A stretch of 64,000 bases of DNA from Paenarthrobacter sp. JL.01a. GTDB taxonomy: Bacteria > Actinomycetota > Actinomycetes > Actinomycetales > Micrococcaceae. Position numbers and translations under genes: made by a program. The stretch spans positions 3,224,001-3,288,000 of the forward strand of contig NZ_CP104877.1 of NCBI RefSeq assembly GCF_025452095.1, given 5' to 3'. The first letter of the stretch is position 1. Each line of letters opens with the position of its first letter. Below are positions 1 through 8,656 of this stretch, in pieces. A model generated the notes under the pieces. It was not told the DNA's origin. It ran no database searches and saw only the letters and a program-made list of their open reading frames with translations.

Positions 1-388
1 CGGTGGTCTTGAACGCGATGTCCCGGCAGTGGGCGATGTCGTCGGCGGTGATGGAGAGCTCGCGGTGGCGCCCCGCCACCGAGTTCATCAGCCGTCCGCT
101 GGTGATGCCCAAAATCCAGCGAAGGTCCTCAGGCGCCACCAGATGCAGGGTGCCCCGCATCGGCCATGACCGGACCACCGTCCCGGCATCGAGCGCCGCG
201 CGCACATCCGACGCAGCGGTCCCGGGCACCCGCTGCCCTACCGCCCATAATGCCGAGCCGAGATCCTGCGCCTGCATCGCGGTCATCCAGCGGACGGCTT
301 CGGAAACGGCGGGAAAACCGCCACCCAACAGGCCTTGGCCGGCGAGCCGCAAACGGCCCATTACACGCGGAGTCAGGGGTACAGGCAT
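1..388 (-). CDS. Winged-helix DNA-binding domain protein (N-terminal part, cut by window edge)
   Basis: The reading frame is open from an ATG at 386-388 to the left edge, so only about 129 N-terminal residues are visible. They contain MQAQDLGSALWAVGQR and SWPMRGTLHLV, the pattern of the HTH_42 / YcaQ-AlkX winged-helix family (PF06224), whose studied members include DNA glycosylases acting on crosslinks or alkylated bases; many are uncharacterised. An AGGATG Shine-Dalgarno sits 6 bases before the ATG. The gene diverges from the membrane protein at 474. Family call is fairly safe; the biochemical role is not, since the domain carrying most of the active site lies outside the window. Confidence 0.75.
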   Translation of the reverse strand, partial: MPVPLTPRVMGRLRLAGQGLLGGGFPAVSEAVRWMTAMQAQDLGSALWAVGQRVPGTAASDVRAALDAGTVVRSWPMRGTLHLVAPEDLRWILGITSGRLMNSVAGRHRELSITADDIAHCRDIAFKTT

Positions 389-473
389 GCTTCATCCTAA
401 AAGGAGCAACAAGCACAGGGAACCTTGCCGGGCCTCCCAGCCCTCACCCAGCAGCGGCTCCTAGGATGGTTTC

Positions 474-953
474 ATGCTTTTTGGTGATCTTGCTCCGTTT
501 GTGCGGCCGCTGAGCCGGTGGTTGGCTGCCGCCGGCTGGTTCTGCACGCTCGTCGGGCTTGGTTCCGGGCTGATAGTAGCGGTCGGAACCGGCGTCAGCC
601 TGTCCCCCTCGATGCAAACCATCCAGACCGTCAGCTTGATCGCGACTGCGACCGCGGCGCTGTTGATCGGCACCGCTGCGGCCAGCCAGCCCCTCTCCGA
701 TCGCCATGACGACGCCCCCGAGCCTTGGTACTACCCCGCCGCCGCAGCACAGGTCCGCAGCTTCCTGTTGGGCGCGATCGTCCTGCTCCTGGGGCTGGTC
801 GGTTTTGCGACGGCTGGGCTGTTCATGCCAAGTGGTCCGTCGCCGCAGAGCATCGCCTTCAGCCAGATCTTCCTGCTGGGCTCGGTCAGCTGCGGACTCA
901 CGTTCCTGCTGCTGAACAAGGTGCTCCCCATCGCCGAACGCCGGACCCGCTAA
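474..953 (+). CDS. Four-helix membrane protein of unknown function
   Basis: A 159-residue protein with four hydrophobic segments (roughly residues 15-38, 47-68, 90-115 and 124-145) and a polar loop rich in Asp and Pro between helices 2 and 3. It begins at an ATG preceded by AGGATG. I do not recognise a family. It is divergent from the winged-helix gene and convergent with murB, whose stop codon lies 16 bases beyond its own stop, so it is probably transcribed alone. The short, positively charged C-terminus (ERRTR) suggests a cytoplasmic end. Confidence 0.7.
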   Translation: MLFGDLAPFVRPLSRWLAAAGWFCTLVGLGSGLIVAVGTGVSLSPSMQTIQTVSLIATATAALLIGTAAASQPLSDRHDDAPEPWYYPAAAAQVRSFLLGAIVLLLGLVGFATAGLFMPSGPSPQSIAFSQIFLLGSVSCGLTFLLLNKVLPIAERRTR

Positions 954-969
954 GTGCAGGCACTGCTGG

Positions 970-2037
970 CTAGAGGCTGACGCCGATCAGCAGGGGCTCC
1001 GGGTGCAGCTCAATACCAAAACGTTCGACGACGCCGGCCCTCACCTCACGCGCGATGGCCACCATATCCGCAGCCGATGCCGAGCCCCTGTTGGTAATGG
1101 CAAGGGTGTGCTTGGTGGACAGGGAAGCGCGGCCACCTGAAACGCTGGACTCCTCCAGACCGAAGCCCTTCCCGAAGCCGGCCTGATCGATCAACCATGC
1201 GGCAGAGAGTTTCACCAACCCATCCGATCCCGCCGGGTACTGGGGCGCATTCTCCGGAAGTTCAGCTGCGCGCTCGGCGGGCACGATGGGGTTGGTGAAG
1301 AAGGATCCCGTGGAGAAGGTGTCGCGGTCTGTGGCATCCAGGACCATGCCTTTGGATGCCCGGAGCCGGAGAACTTCCTTGCGGACATCGTTGGAGTATG
1401 CACGCTTTCCGGCCTCGACTCCCAGCGACCTGGCCAACTCGGCGTAGCGGATCGGTGCACTCATTCGGCCCAGCGGCAGCTGGAATTCCACTGTCAGCAC
1501 CACATAACGCGGGGACCCCTCAACGGTGGTTTGCTTCAGGATCGAGTCGCGGTAGCCGAACTTCAACTCCGAGTTGGTGAAGGTCTGGACAGCGTTGCGC
1601 TCCCGGTCCCAGGTCCGCACGGCGGCAATGGTTTGGGAAACGTCTGCCCCGTAGGCTCCCACGTTTTGCACCGGGGTTGCTCCCGTGGCGCCCGGAATGC
1701 CGGAGAGAGCTTCCAGTCCGGACCACGCGTGCAGTACGGAGTGCTCCACCAACGCATCCCAGTTGTGGCCGGCCTGGACCACCACAGAGACACCTCCGCA
1801 GCTGTCCTCGGAGTTCACGGTAAAGCCTTCGGAAGCGATCTTCAGGACAGTGCCCGGGTAGCCGTCATCGGAGATCAACAAATTGGACCCTCCGCCGATG
1901 ATCAGGAGTTTCTCCCCCGCACCGTCGGCCGAGCGGACGGCGTCGATGATTTCCGCTTCGGTGCGGGCTTCAACATAGTGTCCTGCGGGGCCGCCGACGG
2001 CAGCTGTGGTCAATTCTGAAAGAAGCATCTGGGTCAC
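970..2037 (-). CDS. murB: UDP-N-acetylmuramate dehydrogenase
   Basis: MurB uses NADPH and FAD to reduce UDP-GlcNAc-enolpyruvate to UDP-MurNAc, the second committed step of peptidoglycan synthesis, in the cytosol. The N-terminal half carries the FAD-binding fold with LIIGGGSNLLISDDG (about residues 45-60) and GIPGATGATPVQNVGAYG (about 112-130); the conserved FSTGSFFTNPI appears near residue 240, with the catalytic Ser region, and LHPEPLLIG closes the protein. About 355 residues matches the longer actinobacterial type. Start choice: TTG 2040, GTG 2037 and ATG 2028 are all in frame; GTG gives MTQMLLSELTTAAVGG. It lies 9 bases after the MFS gene and is probably the last gene of that operon. Confidence 0.95.
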   Translation of the reverse strand: MTQMLLSELTTAAVGGPAGHYVEARTEAEIIDAVRSADGAGEKLLIIGGGSNLLISDDGYPGTVLKIASEGFTVNSEDSCGGVSVVVQAGHNWDALVEHSVLHAWSGLEALSGIPGATGATPVQNVGAYGADVSQTIAAVRTWDRERNAVQTFTNSELKFGYRDSILKQTTVEGSPRYVVLTVEFQLPLGRMSAPIRYAELARSLGVEAGKRAYSNDVRKEVLRLRASKGMVLDATDRDTFSTGSFFTNPIVPAERAAELPENAPQYPAGSDGLVKLSAAWLIDQAGFGKGFGLEESSVSGGRASLSTKHTLAITNRGSASAADMVAIAREVRAGVVERFGIELHPEPLLIGVSL

Positions 2038-2046
2038 CAATCAAGC

Positions 2047-3387
2047 CTAACGGGATTCGCTGGACTGCATGGACGCAGCCTTCTGCTTGCCGGCCAGCGG
2101 TGCCAGGAAGAAACTGACCACCAGCAGGACCAGGGGCGCCAGCAGGGAATGGAGGATGCCGAAATGTTCTGCCAGCAGCCCAAGGAGCGGAGGCCCGCAG
2201 AGGAACGCGCCATATCCAATAGTGGACACCACGGACACACGGGCCGCGGCGTGGACTGGATCATCGGCCGCGGCGGACATACCTACGGGGAAGCCCAGCG
2301 AAGCGCCCAGGCCCCACACCGCCAACGCCACGAAGGCAAGCCAAGGAACCGGGGAAAATACGAAAAGCGCAAGACCAACGACGGCGGTGGCGGAGCACCA
2401 GCGCATCACCCGGACGCGCCCGAACCGGTCGAGCACGACGGTTCCGGTGAACCGACCAACAGTCATGAACGTGACAAACACGCCATAACCCACAGCGCCG
2501 GCCGCGTCGCTTTGCCCGTGCCCATCGGCCAGCGCCAAGGCCACCCAGTCTCCCGCAGCACCCTCGGCCAAGGCCAAGCCAAGGACCAGGACCCCGATCA
2601 AGAGGGTCCGGCGGTCTCGCCAGGCGAGGGCGACAAGCCGTTTGTTGTCCAGCGGTGGGGCGGGTTCTGCGTCGGACCCGGAGGCCCCGGAAGGCCGGAC
2701 GCTGACAATGGGCAGCGGTCCCGTCGACGGATCCTGGAAGGTGTCCGTCTCCCGTGGCCTGTAAGGCGCGGCAGCTTGGGCAGTCTTCTCAGCACGGAAC
2801 CAGAAAGCGGCCGCCACCACCGAGGACGCCACCACTGCCGCTACTACCAGGAAGTGCCAGAACACGGGCATGTCCACTGCGGCTGCCCATGCCCCGAATC
2901 CTGCGGCGGCCACGGTTCCAAGGCTGAAGGCCCCGTGCAGGTGCGGCATGATGTGCCGTTCCAGCCCGCGTTCGAGCGCCGCGCCTTCCACGTTGGAAGC
3001 CGTGTTCCAACTCGCGGTACCCAGCCCAAGGACAACCAGCCCTGCGGCAACAATGAGCGGGCTGGCAGCGATCGACGTGCCGATGCCCACGATGACCAGG
3101 CCCGCGCCGACCATGCAACTGCCGATCCTGCTGGTCAGTCTGGGTCCGAGGCGCAGCACGATGAGTCCTGAAGCCGAAATCGAGATAAAGGACGCAACAG
3201 TCATGCACATCAGCAACAGGCCGATGCCGCCCGGGGTCAGGTCCAGGCCATCACGGATCGCCGGCAACCGGGACACCCAGGTGGCAAAGGCGACCCCGCT
3301 GGCGGCATAGGAAGCAAGAACAGCGACGCGCCACCGCAACATTTCCGTCGCAGTGGCACGCCGCTGTGCGTCGTTTGCTTGGCTCAA
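2047..3387 (-). CDS. MFS transporter
   Basis: A 446-residue major facilitator protein with about 12 hydrophobic segments in two six-helix halves separated by a long polar loop (about residues 205-250, rich in Pro and charged residues). The N-terminal half has FATWVSRLPAIRDGL, typical of the YbjJ/FucP-like sugar-type or efflux MFS group. The best start is TTG at 3387, whose TTGA overlaps the stop of the upstream MaoC gene; an internal ATG at 3342 is the alternative. The overlap indicates translational coupling with the MaoC pair and with murB downstream. Substrate cannot be told from sequence. Confidence 0.88.
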   Translation of the reverse strand: MSQANDAQRRATATEMLRWRVAVLASYAASGVAFATWVSRLPAIRDGLDLTPGGIGLLLMCMTVASFISISASGLIVLRLGPRLTSRIGSCMVGAGLVIVGIGTSIAASPLIVAAGLVVLGLGTASWNTASNVEGAALERGLERHIMPHLHGAFSLGTVAAAGFGAWAAAVDMPVFWHFLVVAAVVASSVVAAAFWFRAEKTAQAAAPYRPRETDTFQDPSTGPLPIVSVRPSGASGSDAEPAPPLDNKRLVALAWRDRRTLLIGVLVLGLALAEGAAGDWVALALADGHGQSDAAGAVGYGVFVTFMTVGRFTGTVVLDRFGRVRVMRWCSATAVVGLALFVFSPVPWLAFVALAVWGLGASLGFPVGMSAAADDPVHAAARVSVVSTIGYGAFLCGPPLLGLLAEHFGILHSLLAPLVLLVVSFFLAPLAGKQKAASMQSSESR

Positions 3388-3821
3388 GAGACCTTCACAA
3401 CCGCCTGCGACTTCATGAGGACTTTCTGTCCGGCAGCCACCACGGTGAGGTCGATACGGGCGGTGCGGGCATCGGCGTCGAGCGCTCCCACCACGCCGGT
3501 GACATCAATAACTGCGCCTGCTTCATCGGTGCCGGTGGTGTCGGTAACTACTACGGGCTTGGTGAAGCGCGTCTGGTAATCGACGACGGCGGCAGGGTCG
3601 CCTGCCCAGTCGCTCACCAGCTGGACTGCGGCGCCCATGGTGAACATGCCGTGGGCGATGACGCCCGGGAGTTCCACGGACGTTGCAAAGGCCTCGTTCC
3701 AGTGGATGGGGTTGAAGTCGCCGGAAGCTCCTGCGTACTTCACAAGGTCCTGACGGGTGACGTCAATGCTGCGCGTGCCAATTTCCTGGCCCACGCTCAG
3801 TTCTTCGAATGAGTGGCTCAT
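3384..3821 (-). CDS. MaoC-like (R)-hydratase, HadB-type subunit
   Basis: A 145-residue single hot-dog protein with the MaoC dehydratase signature: DFNPIHWNEAFA near residue 35 carries the Asp and His expected for hydratase 2 catalysis, followed by VIAHGMFTMG. In Mycobacterium, HadB pairs with HadA to dehydrate 3-hydroxyacyl-ACP in type II fatty acid elongation. Here the HadA-like partner is encoded 2 bases upstream, so a heterodimer is likely. In this organism the substrate may be fatty-acid or 3-hydroxyacyl-CoA rather than mycolate precursors. The stop overlaps the TTG start of the MFS gene. Confidence 0.87.
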   Translation of the reverse strand: MSHSFEELSVGQEIGTRSIDVTRQDLVKYAGASGDFNPIHWNEAFATSVELPGVIAHGMFTMGAAVQLVSDWAGDPAAVVDYQTRFTKPVVVTDTTGTDEAGAVIDVTGVVGALDADARTARIDLTVVAAGQKVLMKSQAVVKVS

Positions 3822-3823
3822 GG

Positions 3824-4273
3824 TTACTGTCCCTCTCCGCGGACCAGGATGGACGAGGTCGTGGTGGCGACTTTTTCGCCTGCCTCCGTGGAAATCTCGG
3901 AGCGCGTGGTGATCATCGCTCCCCCGCCCATGGCCCGGACGCCGTCGACGTGGAGCTCGGCCACCAGACGGTCCCCGGCAACGATGGCGCGGTGGTGCGT
4001 GAATCGCTGATCGGCGTGGACCACACGGGAAAAGTCGATGCCCGACTCGGGGTCCTCCACCAGCTGGGCATCAGCGCGCTGGGCAACGATGATGGCGAAC
4101 GTTGGCGGTGCCACGAGGTCGCTGTGGCCGAGGGCCTTGGCTGCCTCGACATCAAAGTGCGCAGGGTTGCTGGCCTTCACGGCCTTGGCGAACTCGCGGA
4201 TTTTTTCACGACCGACGTCGTATACCTCTGCGGCAGGGTAGCTTCGGCCCTGCAGGTCCGGATTGATACTCAT
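3824..4273 (-). CDS. MaoC N-terminal (FAS1 dehydratase-like) subunit, HadA-type
   Basis: A 149-residue hot-dog protein beginning MSINPDLQGRSYPAAEVYDVGREKI, with FAKAVKASNPAHFD and DLVAPPTFAIIV, the pattern of the N-terminal MaoC_dehydrat_N domain. These subunits lack the catalytic Asp-His pair and form a heterodimer with the catalytic subunit; the partner is the next gene, 2 bases downstream. First gene of the compact part of the operon HadA-HadB-MFS-MurB. MaoC genes next to murB are, to my knowledge, a recurring actinobacterial arrangement. Confidence 0.87.
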   Translation of the reverse strand: MSINPDLQGRSYPAAEVYDVGREKIREFAKAVKASNPAHFDVEAAKALGHSDLVAPPTFAIIVAQRADAQLVEDPESGIDFSRVVHADQRFTHHRAIVAGDRLVAELHVDGVRAMGGGAMITTRSEISTEAGEKVATTTSSILVRGEGQ

Positions 4274-4326
4274 GCTCCAACCCTATCGGGCACCGGCCGT
4301 GCAGGAAGAGCGGAACTCCCGGCTGC

Positions 4327-4551
4327 TTATTTCTTGTAGCTCTTGCGGATCTTCTGGCCCCGAACCACCAGTCCTGTGACGTGGAGGATCAGCCCGACGC
4401 CGATCACGGGCAAGGATGCCACCGCCAGCGCCTGGTTGCCGGTGGTGTTCCCAAGGATGGACAGGATGAGTCCGACGGCGATCAGCCCCATCGCACTGAA
4501 GACCAGCACTTTGTAGGCGGTTGAGGCGGTGGCCCAGAATTGTTCAAGCAC
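4327..4551 (-). CDS. Small two-helix membrane protein
   Basis: A 74-residue protein starting at GTG, with two hydrophobic helices (about residues 13-35 and 42-63) and a basic C-terminal tail ending RGQKIRKSYKK, which should be cytoplasmic. No family recognised. It starts 20 bases after the DUF2797 gene and ends 53 bases before the HadA-like gene, so it may be part of a longer minus-strand transcript. Confidence 0.65.
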   Translation of the reverse strand: MLEQFWATASTAYKVLVFSAMGLIAVGLILSILGNTTGNQALAVASLPVIGVGLILHVTGLVVRGQKIRKSYKK

Positions 4552-4571
4552 CGTCCAAGTCTACCGGGGCT

Positions 4572-5492
4572 CTAGAACAACGAATCCTGCAGTGCCGGGA
4601 TCTCCGTGGTGTGGGGCCCGAATTCGATACGCCGCCCTTTCAACGCACCAAGGTCGGCCACGAACGTACCTTCAACCTCATTGCCCTCGGCGTCCGGCAA
4701 TCCGGCCAAGGCGATGGCCCCCGACAGTGAGTGAACCCGCAGACCGTGCCCACCGCCGTCGAACGCTGCCGGGTACGGATGGCGGATGGCGCCTGACGGC
4801 CGGGCGCTGCACAGCTGATGGGCCAACTCAGGCCGCTCCCACTCCTCCTCCACAACGGTGAAACCCGTCATGGCCAGACCGGCCAGCAGTTCACGCACCT
4901 CTGCGGCATGCTTGCGGTTTATGGCCTGGAGTTCGACGCCGGTCCGCGGCTCCACGAGCGATGCCGCCTTTGCTGCCGAACGGACCTGCTGGACGAGGCC
5001 AAGGTCCCGGGTTACGAGGTCCTCGAGCACGCGGACGACACGGCCGTCTTCAGCGCGTGAAACATAGGAAGCGTGCACAGCGCCCTGTTCCGCCAGACGA
5101 TTCCATTTGCGCTGGGCCGAGGCGGTGCCGACCTTGCTTGCACCGTTGGCGAAGGTGGCCACGTAGAGCCAGTGCGGCTGCATCAGATAGGAACGAAGCC
5201 CGGGCGGTACGGAGCCGCCGCGGTGGAAGTCGTGCATGAGCCGGGAGTCGTCCCGCGCGAAGCAGGCACCGCACTGTTTGCCACGTTCGGCAGGAGAACT
5301 GCCGGGACAGGGAACATGTGTCCTGTCGCCGGGGCCGTCCACCTTGACGTGGCCGAGGCACCACAAACCGGGCATAACACGCAGGCCCAGGGATGAACCC
5401 TGGGCCAACGCAACATCAGTAAATTCCCCATCCGGGGTGTGGAGCCGCAACGCCGGGGATGATGAGTCCCACGCGACTCCGTGGACCAGCAC
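4572..5492 (-). CDS. DUF2797 family protein with Cys cluster
   Basis: A 306-residue protein matching the DUF2797 family, whose function is unknown. The middle holds a likely metal site: a Cys near residue 60 followed by KQCGACFARDD (CxxC) and a His further on. The segment LYVATFANGASKVGTAS is the GIY-YIG-like-looking strand typical of the family and is followed by RWNRLAEQGA-type helices. It begins at GTG with GAGG upstream and lies 8 bases after the lyase-like gene, which implies co-transcription. The C-terminal region (about 200-300) is a beta-rich domain. Nuclease or nucleic-acid role is speculation. Confidence 0.75.
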   Translation of the reverse strand: MLVHGVAWDSSSPALRLHTPDGEFTDVALAQGSSLGLRVMPGLWCLGHVKVDGPGDRTHVPCPGSSPAERGKQCGACFARDDSRLMHDFHRGGSVPPGLRSYLMQPHWLYVATFANGASKVGTASAQRKWNRLAEQGAVHASYVSRAEDGRVVRVLEDLVTRDLGLVQQVRSAAKAASLVEPRTGVELQAINRKHAAEVRELLAGLAMTGFTVVEEEWERPELAHQLCSARPSGAIRHPYPAAFDGGGHGLRVHSLSGAIALAGLPDAEGNEVEGTFVADLGALKGRRIEFGPHTTEIPALQDSLF

Positions 5493-5500
5493 GGGGCCTC

Positions 5501-6364
5501 TTACAGGGAAGGCTGGACCCCGAAGGCCACGGCGAGCTTCATGATCTTCTCAGCACGGCCCAGGCGCGGCAGGTCGGAGCCGTCGCGGATGACGCGGCCG
5601 TTGGCTTCGAAGTCGTTCATGAAGTCGGTGGCCCAGGCGACGTCGGAAGGCGTGGGGCTGATGACCTCGTTGATAACCGTGGTCTGGTCGATGGCCAGGC
5701 ACAGCTTGCCGGTCATGCCCATGGTCACGGTGATGCCCGTCTGCTCGCGCAGGATCGGGTGGTTGGTGCCGACGGTGGGTCCATCGATGGGGCCGGGCAG
5801 GTTGCCGACGCGGGACGCGACAACCAGCTTTGCGCGCGGGTACGCCATGGCTTCGGGAGTAGCGGCCATGCCGGTGTCGCGGCGGAAGTCACCGGAACCG
5901 AACGCGAGGCGGAAGGCACCCTGCGCTCGGGCGATGTGGTTGGCTTCCTCGATGCCGAGGGCTGATTCCACCAGGGCAACCACGGGGGTCTTGCCGTCCA
6001 TGCGGTGGTAGGACTCGGTGACCTGGTCCGCGGACTCGGTCTTTGCGAGCATGACGCCGAGGAGCCCCGGCGTGCCGCGCAGGCCCGCGAGGTCATCGGC
6101 CCAGAAATCGCTGGTGGCATCGTTGATACGGACCCAGGCCTGGCCGCCACCGGTCAGCCAGTTCACGACGTTTTCGCGGGCAGCGTCCTTCTGGGACGGG
6201 TCAACGGCGTCTTCGATGTCAAGGATGATGGCGTCCGCACGCGAAGCCGCAGATTCGTCAAAAAGTTCCGTCTTCATGGCGTTCACGAGGAGCCAGGAAC
6301 GGGCGATATCGGCAGGAATATTGCGGGTGGGCCGAATGGATTCGGCGGCGATGCTAGACGTCAT
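5501..6364 (-). CDS. HpcH/HpaI aldolase / citrate lyase beta-like protein (CoA ester lyase)
   Basis: A 287-residue TIM-barrel protein of the CitE-like family. Visible signatures are ILDIEDAV near residue 50 (acidic metal site), WVRIND, ALVESALGIEEA (conserved Glu) and the FGSGDFRRDTG segment. In actinobacteria such proteins cleave beta-hydroxyacyl-CoA such as malyl- or citramalyl-CoA, often without the other citrate lyase subunits, which are absent here. I chose ATG 6364 (MTSSIAAES), because residues upstream of it do not look like the family and RBS context is no better. First gene of a run that continues with DUF2797. Confidence 0.85.
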   Translation of the reverse strand: MTSSIAAESIRPTRNIPADIARSWLLVNAMKTELFDESAASRADAIILDIEDAVDPSQKDAARENVVNWLTGGGQAWVRINDATSDFWADDLAGLRGTPGLLGVMLAKTESADQVTESYHRMDGKTPVVALVESALGIEEANHIARAQGAFRLAFGSGDFRRDTGMAATPEAMAYPRAKLVVASRVGNLPGPIDGPTVGTNHPILREQTGITVTMGMTGKLCLAIDQTTVINEVISPTPSDVAWATDFMNDFEANGRVIRDGSDLPRLGRAEKIMKLAVAFGVQPSL

Positions 6365-6743
6365 GTATCTACCGTATCCGCCCTGCCGCCCGCAAGGCCA
6401 AGAATTCGCGTTCCTTGTGAGGATCAATACGAACTAAACGCCATATGACTGTGGAGTCCCGCAGTATGAAGGCCCGACGGCGGTACACGCCAGTCATGAA
6501 CGGCCCACCTGACGCTGTTGTTCACGCGGCTCAACACGGCGTCTTTGAGTCTTCCGGTTGCAGGGCGTGGCTCAGGATTTCGTCCCGTTTCGGGCTGTTT
6601 CGCAGCGTTTCCGGGCGTTACCGCGCTACTTCCCAGCCGCCGTCGTCATGGGCTTTCATCGTTCCCAAGCCGTTGCACAGCTCGCCAAGTACTTGCCGCA
6701 GCGGATCACCCCAACCCACTCCAATCCATCGAAAGTAGCTCCC
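6365..6743. other. Divergent intergenic region without recognisable genes
   Basis: This 379-base gap separates the divergent lyase and sulfonate-type binding-protein genes and must hold both promoters. I see no convincing palindrome, riboswitch fold or strong SD in it; the binding protein's ATG at 6744 has only a weak purine stretch (GAAAG) upstream. A G/C-rich stretch around 6570-6620 repeats short GTTTCG/GTTTCC motifs but without a clear symmetry. A leaderless or long-leader transcript for the transporter operon is possible. Confidence 0.4.
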
Positions 6744-7766
6744 ATGAAACTGCATCTGCCCCTCCTGAGCGTCGCGGCCGCCGTCGTACTAGCGCTGACG
6801 GTGAGCGGCTGCGGCGGTGCAGCCGAAGCCGGACAAAGCGGCCAGCCAGGCAACGAGGTCAAGGAACTTCGGTACCAAGGCTCGGCCAACAACGTGACCT
6901 TCCCCGAACTGGCAGCCGACCTCGGCTACCTGGGCGACCTGAATCTGAACTGGGTGGGTAACACCACCAGCGGGCCCCAGGACATTCAGTCGGCCGCTAC
7001 CAACCAGACGGACTTCGGTGGTGCTTTCGCCGGCGCGGTGGTGAAGCTGATCGAAGCCGGCGCCCCCGTCAAGGGCGTGGTCAACTACTACGGCTCCGAC
7101 GAAAAGAACTTCAGCGGTTACTACGTCAAGGCCGACAGCGACATCAAGGGACCCAAGGACTTGATCGGCAAGAAGATCGCGGTCAACACCCTGGGCGCCC
7201 ACCATGAGGCTGTCATCAACACCTGGCTGACCAAGAACGGCCTGAGCCAGGACGAGATCAAGCAGGTCCAGTTGGTTCCCTTGGCTCCCAACGACACCGA
7301 GGAAGCGATCCGCCGCGGCCAGGTGGATGCCGGAACGCTCGGCGGGGTCCTGCAGGACCGTGCCGTTGAAGCAGGCGGACTGCGTTCCTTGTTCAGCGAC
7401 GTCCAGCTGTTCGGCAACTTCGCAGGCGGGCAGATCGTGCTCCGCAACGACTTCATCGAGAAAAACCCGAACACCACCCGCACCTTCACCACTGGCGTCG
7501 CCAAAGCGATCAAGTGGGCAGCTGAAACACCGCGTGATGAGGTGATTGCCCGCTTCACCAAGATCATCGAAAGCCGCGGCCGCAACGAGAGCACGGCAAA
7601 CCTGAAGTTCTGGAAGAGCCCCGGCGTACCGGACGCGGGCGTGATCCAGGACAAGGACTTCACGCGGTGGGAAGCCTGGCTGAACTCGGCCGGAATCGTC
7701 AAGGACAAGCTGACCGCGTCCAAGTACTACACCAACGACTTCAACGATCTCGCGAAGAAGGGATGA
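6744..7766 (+). CDS. ABC transporter substrate-binding lipoprotein (aliphatic sulfonate / sulfate ester type)
   Basis: A 340-residue SsuA/TauA-type binding protein. It starts with a lipoprotein signal, hydrophobic residues 4-20 and lipobox TVSGCG, so the mature protein is anchored to the membrane outer face. The GPKDLIGKKIAVNTLGAHHE segment and VDAGTLGG motif are typical of the NMT1/SsuA fold. ATG 6744 is chosen since the extension upstream is not a signal peptide. It heads an operon with the ATPase (4-base overlap), permease and an alpha-ketoglutarate dioxygenase, which points to an organosulfur substrate. Confidence 0.88.
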   Translation: MKLHLPLLSVAAAVVLALTVSGCGGAAEAGQSGQPGNEVKELRYQGSANNVTFPELAADLGYLGDLNLNWVGNTTSGPQDIQSAATNQTDFGGAFAGAVVKLIEAGAPVKGVVNYYGSDEKNFSGYYVKADSDIKGPKDLIGKKIAVNTLGAHHEAVINTWLTKNGLSQDEIKQVQLVPLAPNDTEEAIRRGQVDAGTLGGVLQDRAVEAGGLRSLFSDVQLFGNFAGGQIVLRNDFIEKNPNTTRTFTTGVAKAIKWAAETPRDEVIARFTKIIESRGRNESTANLKFWKSPGVPDAGVIQDKDFTRWEAWLNSAGIVKDKLTASKYYTNDFNDLAKKG

Positions 7767-8656
7767 CCATGACAGCGAAGATCAGCCTCAGGAATGTCAC
7801 CAAAAAGTTCACGGTCCGGGCTACCAAGTCCACCCCCGCCACGACGCTGACTGCAATCGACTCCCTCAGCCTGGATGTCCGCGACGGCGAATTCCTCACC
7901 TTGGTGGGGCCCAGTGGTTCGGGGAAGACGACGCTCCTGGACCTGCTTGCCGGGCTTTCCACGCCCACCTCCGGAGAGGTATTGGTGGACGGCAAGCCGG
8001 TAACAGGACCTGGCAAAGACCGGGCCGTGGTTTTCCAGCAGTACGCCTTGTTCCCCTGGCGGACGGCTTCGGCCAACGTCTCCATCGGACTTGAGGGTGT
8101 GGGCCCGGACGGCAAAAAGCTGAACCGCCGCGAGCGCGCCGCGAAAGCCAAGGAGTACCTGGCGCTGGTAGGCCTCGCGGGCTTCGAGGATCGCTACCCG
8201 CACGAGCTCTCGGGCGGCATGAAGCAGCGCGTGGCCATCGCCCGCAGCCTGGCGTACGAGCCCGATGTGCTGCTGATGGATGAGCCGTTCGCAGCACTGG
8301 ATGCCCAAACCCGCGAGCAGCTGCAGGACGAACTGCTGCGGATCTGGAAAGCCACCGGAAAGACCATCGTCTTCATCACGCACGGCATCGATGAAGCCGT
8401 GTATCTGGGCCAGCGCGTTGCAGTCTTGAGCGCACGTCCGGGCCGGCTCAAGGAAATCGTGGACATCGATATACCGGACCGTGACGGCGAGGAGGACATC
8501 CGCTCCAATCCTGCGTTCGTAGAGCATCGGCACCAGGTGTGGACCCTGCTTCACGACGAAGTCCGCCGGGCACAGGACGCCGGACACCGCAAAATCCTCC
8601 CGGACGGCAGTGCCCCGGACGAACCAGCAACCATCCCCGAAAGGAGCGCAGCCTGA
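7763..8656 (+). CDS. ABC transporter ATP-binding protein (SsuB/TauB type)
   Basis: A 297-residue ATPase powering the sulfonate-type importer. Walker A is GPSGSGKTT (about residue 52), Q-loop VVFQQYALFPWRT, signature LSGGMKQRVAIARS, Walker B VLLMDEPFAALD and H-loop FITHGIDEA, so the ATPase is intact. The ATG overlaps the TGA of the binding-protein gene (ATGA), indicating coupled translation; an ATG two codons later is also possible. The C-terminal 45 residues after the ATPase core are longer than usual and poorly conserved in character. Confidence 0.92.
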   Translation: MTMTAKISLRNVTKKFTVRATKSTPATTLTAIDSLSLDVRDGEFLTLVGPSGSGKTTLLDLLAGLSTPTSGEVLVDGKPVTGPGKDRAVVFQQYALFPWRTASANVSIGLEGVGPDGKKLNRRERAAKAKEYLALVGLAGFEDRYPHELSGGMKQRVAIARSLAYEPDVLLMDEPFAALDAQTREQLQDELLRIWKATGKTIVFITHGIDEAVYLGQRVAVLSARPGRLKEIVDIDIPDRDGEEDIRSNPAFVEHRHQVWTLLHDEVRRAQDAGHRKILPDGSAPDEPATIPERSAA